From: Actinomycetes bacterium
Lineage (GTDB): Bacteria; Actinomycetota; Acidimicrobiia; Acidimicrobiales; Bog-793
Direction of reading: 5' to 3'
DNA: 14,311 nt
Assembly: GCA_021785095.1 (NCBI GenBank)
Contig: JAJYGM010000231.1
Location: 1-14,311 of the forward strand
In this document: positions 1 to 4,385 of the stretch, in pieces
Layout: each line of letters begins with the position of its first letter
Position numbering within the stretch: the first letter of the stretch is position 1
Notes under the pieces: model-generated
What the model was told of the DNA's origin: nothing
Seen by the model: the letters and a program-made list of their open reading frames with translations, nothing else
Database searches by the model: none
Made by a program: the position numbers and the translations under genes

Positions 1-129
1 CCTGTCGTCACGTTCACGCGCCAGGGTGCGCCGGATGTACTCCGTCCGCGAGAGACCGACCCGCCGAGCCCTCGCGTCGATTGCGGCGAGAACATCGTCT
101 GGAACGTCACGGATCAAGATGTCGGCCAC
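1..129 (-). CDS. Ribbon-helix-helix antitoxin (VapB/FitA-like), partial at left edge
   Basis: This partial gene starts at GTG (129-127) and is open for 43 codons to the window edge. The peptide begins VADILIRDVPDDVLAAID and continues with an arginine-rich helix ending RTLARERDDR. A short N-terminal strand with the 'IRDVPDDVL' pattern followed by 'RARRVGLSRTEYIRR' is the ribbon-helix-helix fold of FitA/VapB-type antitoxins, which bind DNA as dimers and neutralise a PIN-domain RNase made from the next gene. That toxin would lie left of the window. The start is supported by an AGGAGG-type ribosome site at 135-140, five bases upstream, and by a promoter just before it (153-181). The gene follows a complete VapBC-like pair on the same strand after a 174-bp gap, so it looks like a separate unit. 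The family call is fairly secure; the cognate toxin is an inference. Confidence 0.72.
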   Translation of the reverse strand, partial: MADILIRDVPDDVLAAIDARARRVGLSRTEYIRRTLARERDDR

Positions 130-134
130 AGCGT

Positions 135-140
135 CCTCCT
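135..140 (-). promoter_or_regulatory. Ribosome binding site of the left-edge antitoxin
   Basis: AGGAGG on the minus strand lies five bases before the GTG at 129. It is the best Shine-Dalgarno match near this gene and decides the start codon. Confidence 0.65.
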
Positions 141-149
141 CGCTCGGGA

Positions 150-165
150 GATATCATATGATATC
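150..165. promoter_or_regulatory. Perfect 16-bp palindrome, probable antitoxin operator
   Basis: GATATCATATGATATC is a perfect inverted repeat, strikingly AT-rich against its GC-rich surroundings. It covers the -10 of the promoter and lies 20 bp upstream of the antitoxin start. Ribbon-helix-helix antitoxins and their toxin complexes usually repress their own promoters by binding such sites. The palindrome is directly visible; its role as operator is inferred. Confidence 0.6.
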
Positions 166-181
166 ACTTCCGTCCCGACAA
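153..181 (-). promoter_or_regulatory. SigA-type promoter of the left-edge antitoxin
   Basis: On the minus strand TTGTCG (181-176) and TATGAT (158-153) are separated by 17 bases. They match the housekeeping -35 and -10 consensus at 4 of 6 and 5 of 6 positions. A start about seven bases beyond the -10 gives a leader of about 17 nt holding the ribosome site at 135-140. The -10 lies inside the palindrome at 150-165, so a protein bound there would block transcription. Confidence 0.6.
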
Positions 182-303
182 CCTGCGAACCCGCCACATA
201 CCGCCGACGCCCAAGACAGCACCGCAGCGCCCATATCGCCGGCTCGCGGCGCGACAGTTCGATCGTCCCGTGATCTTGGCGGTGGAGGTTCCGTCAGCTT
301 CCG

Positions 304-684
304 TCACATGATCACCAGCTCGGCGCGTGGGTCGAGACTGTGCATGTCGCCAGGGTCGCTCGTCGCGATCCGATGTCCGCGGGATCGGGCGCAGAGGACC
401 ACCGTGGCGTCGATCACGTCGTTGCCATCTGCGACGCCCAGGAGCTGCCCTGCAGCACGAGCTCCATGGTCATCCAAGACGACGATGTCACAGGAGTCCG
501 ATCCGAGGAGCCGGGAAAGGTTGGCTTGGCGCCGCCCATCTCGCCACACCTGGCCGACGACGCCGGCGGGAACGCACAGCCGCTCGCCGCGTTCGCGGGC
601 GCGAGCAACGAGCGCGACCGCCCGGCGCTGGCCGTGCTCGAAGGCGATGAGCGCTCCGGCGTCGAGGGTGATCCCTACCGCCAT
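304..684 (-). CDS. PIN-domain RNase toxin (VapC-like)
   Basis: This 126-residue protein has the length and layout of VapC toxins, small magnesium-dependent PIN-fold RNases that cleave RNA until neutralised by their antitoxin. Visible PIN acidic positions are D8 in 'ITLDAGALIAFE', E16, D89 and D92 in 'GNDVIDATVV', and D110/D113 near 'IATSDPGDM'. The segment 'VVGQVWRDGRRQANLSRLL' is characteristic of an actinobacterial PIN subfamily. The ATG at 684 overlaps the last 10 bp of the upstream antitoxin gene, the usual translationally coupled arrangement. All catalytic acids seem present, so the toxin is probably functional. The family assignment is strong; the RNA target cannot be read from sequence. 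Confidence 0.85.
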   Translation of the reverse strand: MAVGITLDAGALIAFEHGQRRAVALVARARERGERLCVPAGVVGQVWRDGRRQANLSRLLGSDSCDIVVLDDHGARAAGQLLGVADGNDVIDATVVLCARSRGHRIATSDPGDMHSLDPRAELVIM

Positions 685-911
685 CCCGCCTCGCGGTCGA
701 TCCGATCGCGCTCGGAGTCGGTCAGGGGACCTCCGCTCTCTGCGAGGAGCTCCTCGAGGAGCGAGTCGAGGTCGTCGAGCTTGATCTGCTCTTCGAGCGC
801 ATGGGCGACATAGGCAGAGACGTTGGGAGCCCGGCCCCCCGCCACGGCAGCCCGGGCAGCATCAACGAGGGGCGGGGGCAGGCTGACGGCGATCTTGGCC
901 TTGGACGTCAT
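675..911 (-). CDS. Antitoxin of the VapBC-like pair (ribbon-helix-helix type)
   Basis: This 78-residue protein begins MTSKAKIAVSLPPPLVDAAR. The alternating strand 'KIAVSLPPPLVD', a helix through 'APNVSAYVAHALEEQI' and an acidic C-terminal tail (about 45-70) fit an antitoxin with N-terminal DNA-binding fold and C-terminal toxin-binding arm. Its stop overlaps the downstream PIN toxin start by 10 bp. I chose ATG 911 because the strand begins just after it and a TATGAT -10 lies seven bases upstream. In-frame ATGs at 920 and 923 are alternatives adding only a few residues. The frame stays open upstream to 1109, but that part is low-complexity arginine-rich sequence and probably not translated. Confidence 0.75.
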   Translation of the reverse strand: MTSKAKIAVSLPPPLVDAARAAVAGGRAPNVSAYVAHALEEQIKLDDLDSLLEELLAESGGPLTDSERDRIDREAGWR

Positions 912-927
912 ACCAACCATCATACCC
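908..927 (-). promoter_or_regulatory. Promoter -10 and direct-repeat operator of the VapBC-like pair
   Basis: On the minus strand TATGAT (924-919) is a 5 of 6 match to the -10 consensus and lies seven bases before ATG 911, which would give a leaderless or nearly leaderless mRNA. No convincing housekeeping -35 is seen. The heptamer GGTATGA occurs twice (926-920 and 914-908) with a 12-bp period, covering the -10 and the start codon. Direct repeats of this size are plausible ribbon-helix-helix half-sites. The overlapping string GGGTAT (927-922), 14 bases after GTCT (945-942), could instead be read by a SigB/SigF-type factor. Confidence 0.45.
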
Positions 928-1116
928 GGCTCTACGCGACGAGACGTGGGTGACGCCCCCGGATTCGAGCCAGGTCCGGTCGAGATGCGGGTCGTGTGGA
1001 AGTTGAGGACCTCATGCTCCCAGCGCGAGATGGAGGTGGCGAGGCGGTGAGCTCTGCGACGTCGGCTTCGGCGGCGTAGACGTGGAAGCGCACGAGCCGC
1101 CGCGCGCACCAGGGAA

Positions 1117-2331
1117 CTACTCGATGTGCAGCCCCGAGATCGCCCGCGCGATGACGAGCCTCTGGATCTCGCTCGTCCCCTCGAAGATGGTGTAGATCTT
1201 CGCGTCGCGGTGCCAGCGTTCGACCGGGTACTCGCGCACGTAGCCGTAGCCGCCGAGGATCTGGATCGCCTGCTCGGTCACCCACACGGCGGTCTCCCCG
1301 GCGAAGAGCTTCGACTGGGACCCCTCGCCCGCCACGAACTTCTCGTGACGCGCGGCCATCCACGCCGCCCGCCAGCACAAGAGCCGCGCCGCGTCGGTGC
1401 GGACCTTCATGTCCGCGAGCTTGAAGGCGATCGCCTGATGCTCGATGATCGCCCGGTTGAACTGCCTGCGCTCCTTCGCGTAGCCGAGCGCGTACTCGTA
1501 CGCGGCGCGAGCGATGCCCACGGCCTGCGCACCCACCGACGGACGTGATGCCTCGAAGGTCGCCATTGCGGCCTGCGTGGAGGTCGGCCGTCCCTCTCGG
1601 GCACGGGCGAGCCGCTCGTCCAGCTTCTCCTTGCCGCCGAGCAGGCACCGGCCGGGAACGCGGCAGTCGTCGAGGACCACCTCTGCGGTGTGCGAGGCGC
1701 GGATGCCCATCTTCTGGAACTTCTGACCCTGGCTGATGCCGGGCGTGCCCTCGGGGACCACGAAGCTCGCGTGCCCGCGGGCGCCGAGCTCCGGCGCGAC
1801 CGACGCGACGATCACGTGCGTGCTCGCAATGCCGCCGTTCGTGATCCAGGTCTTGGTGCCGTTCAGCACCCACTCGTCCTTCGCCTCGTCGTAGACGGCG
1901 CGGGTCTTGAGGGAGGAGACGTCGGAGCCGGCATCAGGCTCCGACACCCCGAACGCCGCGAGCTTGACATCGTCGGCGGTCCCGAAGCACTTCGGGATCC
2001 ACTCGGCCTGCTGCTCTGGCGTGCCGTTGGCGACGATGGCGGCGACGGCGAGCGACGAGCCGAAGATGGCGAGCGCGATCCCGGCGTCGCCCCAGCTCAT
2101 CTCTTCGTTCACGAGGACCATCGTGAGGCCCGTCGGGTCGCTGAAGGCGTTGGCGGCGAAGTCGAAGGAGTACAGGCCGATCCTGGCCGCCTCCTCGATG
2201 ATCGGCCAGGGGGTCTCCTCGCGCTCGTCCCACTCGTGGGCAGCCGGACGCATCACGTTCTCGGCGAAGTCGTGGACCCACTTTTGGACCTGGAGCTGGT
2301 CCTCGTTGAGCTCGAGAGAGAACTCGGCCAT
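1117..2331 (-). CDS. Acyl-CoA dehydrogenase
   Basis: This 404-residue flavoprotein belongs to the acyl-CoA dehydrogenase family, which introduces the alpha-beta double bond into acyl-CoA thioesters and passes electrons to electron-transfer flavoprotein. The N-terminal helical domain leads into the signature 'FGVSEPDAGSD' (127-137) and the flavin/substrate barrel with 'TKTWITNG'. The C-terminal helical domain carries 'QILGGYGYVREYPVERW' and 'IFEGTSEIQR', where E384 is the expected catalytic base. The length is slightly above the usual 380-390 because of an insertion rich in charged residues before 'EASRPSVGAQAVGIARAAYEYA'. All family landmarks are present, so it should be active. Substrate (straight chain, branched chain or glutaryl) cannot be fixed here. 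The ATG at 2331 follows a weak GGGGTGA site. No other fatty-acid gene is adjacent, so it may be a single-gene unit. Confidence 0.93.
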   Translation of the reverse strand: MAEFSLELNEDQLQVQKWVHDFAENVMRPAAHEWDEREETPWPIIEEAARIGLYSFDFAANAFSDPTGLTMVLVNEEMSWGDAGIALAIFGSSLAVAAIVANGTPEQQAEWIPKCFGTADDVKLAAFGVSEPDAGSDVSSLKTRAVYDEAKDEWVLNGTKTWITNGGIASTHVIVASVAPELGARGHASFVVPEGTPGISQGQKFQKMGIRASHTAEVVLDDCRVPGRCLLGGKEKLDERLARAREGRPTSTQAAMATFEASRPSVGAQAVGIARAAYEYALGYAKERRQFNRAIIEHQAIAFKLADMKVRTDAARLLCWRAAWMAARHEKFVAGEGSQSKLFAGETAVWVTEQAIQILGGYGYVREYPVERWHRDAKIYTIFEGTSEIQRLVIARAISGLHIE

Positions 2332-2389
2332 CTGCGCTCACCCCTTCGGCAACCTCCGCCGCACCGTCCGATCACAGCGGAGCGTCACT

Positions 2390-2418
2390 ACTCAGGTTAC
2401 TCAAAGGTAACTATTATG
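2390..2418 (-). promoter_or_regulatory. Possible promoter and operator of the acyl-CoA dehydrogenase gene
   Basis: The inverted repeat GTTAC-N6-GTAAC covers 2396-2411, with a second ACTCA direct repeat at 2390-2394 and 2399-2403. Just upstream on the minus strand, CATAAT (2418-2413) is a 5 of 6 match to the -10 consensus, so a transcript would start inside the repeat, about 75 nt before the ATG at 2331. No good -35 is present. The layout suits control by a TetR- or GntR-like fatty-acid regulator, but the regulator is not identifiable. Confidence 0.4.
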
Positions 2419-2460
2419 CGGCGCGCGTCGACCGAGGCCGCTGCAGTGGGAGTATCGAAT

Positions 2461-2479
2461 GCCCCGTTGCGCCCGGGGC
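2461..2479 (-). terminator. Hairpin downstream of the cold-shock gene, weak terminator
   Basis: GCCCCG (2461-2466) and CGGGGC (2474-2479) form a perfect 6-bp GC stem with a 7-base loop, 16 bp beyond the stop of the cold-shock gene. No uridine run follows on the minus strand, so it is a weak candidate, though many actinobacterial terminators lack the run. Confidence 0.35.
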
Positions 2480-2494
2480 AGGCGGAAACGTGGC

Positions 2495-2701
2495 TCAGCC
2501 GGCGGGGCGGACGTCCTTCGCCATGAGGCCCTTCGGTCCCTCCTCCACGCTGAACTCCACCTGTTGCCCCTCTTCGAGCACCCGGTAGCCGTTCATGACG
2601 ATTGCGGTGTGGTGGACGAACACATCGGCGCCCCCATCGGGCTGTGAGATGAACCCGTAGCCCTTCTCCGCGTTGAACCACTTGACCGTCCCCGATGCCA
2701 C
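2495..2701 (-). CDS. Cold-shock protein (CspA family)
   Basis: This 68-residue protein is a single cold-shock domain, an OB-fold that binds single-stranded RNA and DNA and acts as an RNA chaperone. It starts [21 protein letters not shown]1 'KGYGFI' is at 13-18 and RNP2 'VFVHH' at 27-31, with the usual aromatic surface residues. Length and sequence are standard for actinobacterial CspA-like proteins, and there is no sign of decay. The start is fixed by the family N-terminus; an AAGGGG stretch lies 14 bases upstream, farther than usual. The 269-bp region before it, up to cysS, has several small palindromes that could belong to a structured leader as in other csp genes, but no clear promoter. 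Confidence 0.95.
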   Translation of the reverse strand: MASGTVKWFNAEKGYGFISQPDGGADVFVHHTAIVMNGYRVLEEGQQVEFSVEEGPKGLMAKDVRPAG

Positions 2702-2793
2702 GGTGGCGATCCCCTTTCATCCTGCTTGCTCATTGCCTGCACGGGCCGGGCCTTTCGGCCGAGCTGGCCCAAAGACCTCGATGCCGACGTATC

Positions 2794-2807
2794 GGCAACC
2801 CGTTGCC
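2794..2807. promoter_or_regulatory. Short palindrome upstream of the cold-shock gene
   Basis: GGCAAC-CC-GTTGCC is a perfect inverted repeat about 95 bp upstream of the csp start. It could be part of a structured 5' leader or an operator; nothing decides between them. A GGCC-GAAA-GGCC mini-hairpin lies nearer the gene on the minus strand, around 2750-2761. Confidence 0.25.
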
Positions 2808-2904
2808 ACAAGGACGCTAGTCCAAGTTGCGTGATCGGGCTACTGGCAAGTCCGGCGGCCCGCCGGTTCGTCCCGCCGCGTGGTCGTCCGACGAACGGGT
2901 GCGT

Positions 2905-2970
2905 CGTGCGCCGCCTGCCGTGCACCGCCTGCCGTGCACCGCCTGCCGTGCACCGCCGTCGTGCGCCGCC
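2905..2970. repeat. 14-bp tandem repeat next to the cysS stop codon
   Basis: The unit CGTGCACCGCCTGC is repeated with a 14-bp period from 2905: copies at 2905-2918 (one G for A), 2919-2932, 2933-2946 and 2947-2960 (diverged 3' end), then a degenerate partial copy reaching the stop of cysS at 2971. Each unit contains GTGCAC or GTGCGC. The period is not a multiple of three, and the repeat sits between cysS and csp, so it is noncoding. Confidence 0.75.
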
Positions 2971-4365
2971 TCACCGACGGACCACCGTCCCGTCGGGGCC
3001 GTCTTCCACCGTCCATCCGGCTGCGAGGAGCTCGCCGCGCAACGCGTCCGCACGTGCGAAGTCCCCCACGCGTCGTGCCGCGTCCCGTCGGTCGACGAGT
3101 TGCCGCGTGGGCTCGTCGAGATCGCCGACCCCGCTGCGGAGGCGGAGCCCCATTGCGCCGCACAGCAACGCGACGCTGCCGCCGAGACGCCGCGCCGCCT
3201 CGGCGTCGCCTTCGTCGGCCGCCGCGTGCGCGCGGTTCACCAGGTCGAAGACGTCTGCCGTCGCCGCCGGGGTGTCGAGATCGTCGTCCATGTGGTCGCA
3301 GAAGCGGGCCACCGCGTCGTCGTCGGCTCCTCCCCGCGCGGCGGCGACCGCCTCGTCGCGGACCACGACGCCGGACATCGGGTCTGGGAGCGCCAGCCTC
3401 CGGGCCAGTGCGTCGAGCCGCGCGAGCCCCCGTCCGGCTGTGGCGATGGTCTCCGGGGTCACCTCGATGGGCCTCCGGTAGTGCGATCGCAGCACGAGCA
3501 GCCTGTACGCGCGTGGATCGCCGTGCGCGAGGAGGTCGCCGATGGTCGTGAAGTTCTGGAGGGACTTCGACATCTTCTCACCACCCACCATGACCCAGCC
3601 GTTGTGGAGCCAGTGGCGTGCGAACGTTCTGCCTGCCGCGACCGCCTGGGCGCGCTCGTTCTCGTGGTGGGGGAAGATCAGGTCTTGGCCGCCCCCGTGC
3701 AGGTCGAAGCCGTCGCCGAGAAGATCGAGGGACATCACGACGCACTCGGTGTGCCAGCCGGGGCGCCCGTCTCCCCAAGGGGAGGGCCACGTGGGCTCGC
3801 CGGGCTTGGCCTTCTTCCACAAGGCGAAGTCGAGCGGTGAGCGCTTCTGCTCCGACGCCTCGACCCTGGCCCCCACGCGCAACGACTCGAGCGGCTGGTG
3901 CGCCAGCAGCCCGTAGCCGTCGACCGTGTCGACCTGCAGGTAGACGCCGTCGTCGGTCTCGTAGGCGACGTCCCGCGCGACGAGCTGCCCGACCAGCTCC
4001 ACCATGCCGGGGATGTAGCGGGTCGCGTGCGGGACGGCCGTCGGCCGCAAGACCTCGAGGGCGTCCATCGCCGCCCACCACGACGCCTCGTACTCCGCTG
4101 CGACCTCCGGCTCCGTTCGACCCTCGTGCGCGGCGCGCTCGATGATGTGGTCGTCGATGTCGGTCACGTTCGAGACGTGCACGACCTCGAGCCCGCGGAA
4201 CGTGAGGTAGCGACGGAGGACGTCGAAGACCAGGGTGAAGCGCCCGTGACCGAGATGGGGCACCTCGTAGACGGTGGGGCCGCAGACGTACATCGACACT
4301 CGGCCCGGGTCCCGCAGCTCGAGCGGGCGGACCGTGCCGGTGGCCGTGTCGTGGAGGCGCAACAT
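2971..4365 (-). CDS. cysS: Cysteine--tRNA ligase
   Basis: This 464-residue class I synthetase charges tRNA-Cys with cysteine in the cytoplasm. The catalytic core has 'YVCGPTVYEVPHLGHGR', with the HIGH-type motif HLGH at 37-40, and KMSKS at 264-268. The zinc ligands that select the cysteine thiol are all in place: C28, C208, H233 and E237, with W204 beside them. 'NVTDIDDHII' is typical of the family. The C-terminal helical domain 'DDLDTPAATADVFDLVN' and the anticodon-binding tail are present. This and the length (E. coli 461) favour CysRS over the related mycothiol ligase MshC, which is shorter and lacks the tRNA-binding end. The ATG at 4365 is 20 bp from the divergent valS start. Confidence 0.96.
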   Translation of the reverse strand: MLRLHDTATGTVRPLELRDPGRVSMYVCGPTVYEVPHLGHGRFTLVFDVLRRYLTFRGLEVVHVSNVTDIDDHIIERAAHEGRTEPEVAAEYEASWWAAMDALEVLRPTAVPHATRYIPGMVELVGQLVARDVAYETDDGVYLQVDTVDGYGLLAHQPLESLRVGARVEASEQKRSPLDFALWKKAKPGEPTWPSPWGDGRPGWHTECVVMSLDLLGDGFDLHGGGQDLIFPHHENERAQAVAAGRTFARHWLHNGWVMVGGEKMSKSLQNFTTIGDLLAHGDPRAYRLLVLRSHYRRPIEVTPETIATAGRGLARLDALARRLALPDPMSGVVVRDEAVAAARGGADDDAVARFCDHMDDDLDTPAATADVFDLVNRAHAAADEGDAEAARRLGGSVALLCGAMGLRLRSGVGDLDEPTRQLVDRRDAARRVGDFARADALRGELLAAGWTVEDGPDGTVVRR

Positions 4366-4370
4366 GAAGG

Positions 4371-4377
4371 TACGGTA
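4371..4377. promoter_or_regulatory. Overlapping divergent -10 elements of cysS and valS
   Basis: The start codons of cysS (4365, minus) and valS (4386, plus) are only 20 bp apart. Inside the gap, TACGGT (4371-4376, plus) and TACCGT (4377-4372, minus) both fit the actinobacterial TANNNT -10 and overlap by five bases. They lie nine and six bases before their start codons, implying very short leaders or leaderless mRNAs. No strong -35 is visible on either side, and there is no room for an ordinary ribosome site. Confidence 0.45.
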
Positions 4378-4385
4378 ACGCAGTC

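Noticed and set aside
26..784. Long plus-strand open frame over the left end
   Set aside because: It lies opposite three minus-strand toxin-antitoxin genes with clear family signatures, and its product is arginine/serine-rich with no recognisable domain. It is an antisense artefact of high GC content.
932..1873. Minus-strand 313-codon frame overlapping the acyl-CoA dehydrogenase
   Set aside because: It is an alternative frame of the dehydrogenase gene with low-complexity arginine-rich sequence and no start context.
2827..3840. 337-codon plus-strand frame opposite cysS
   Set aside because: The minus-strand cysS has all catalytic and zinc motifs. The plus frame runs through the 14-bp noncoding repeat and resembles no family.
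2971..4365. Mycothiol ligase MshC as an alternative to CysRS
   Set aside because: The length of 464 residues, the DALR-like helical domain and the anticodon-binding C-terminus fit CysRS; MshC is shorter and ends earlier.
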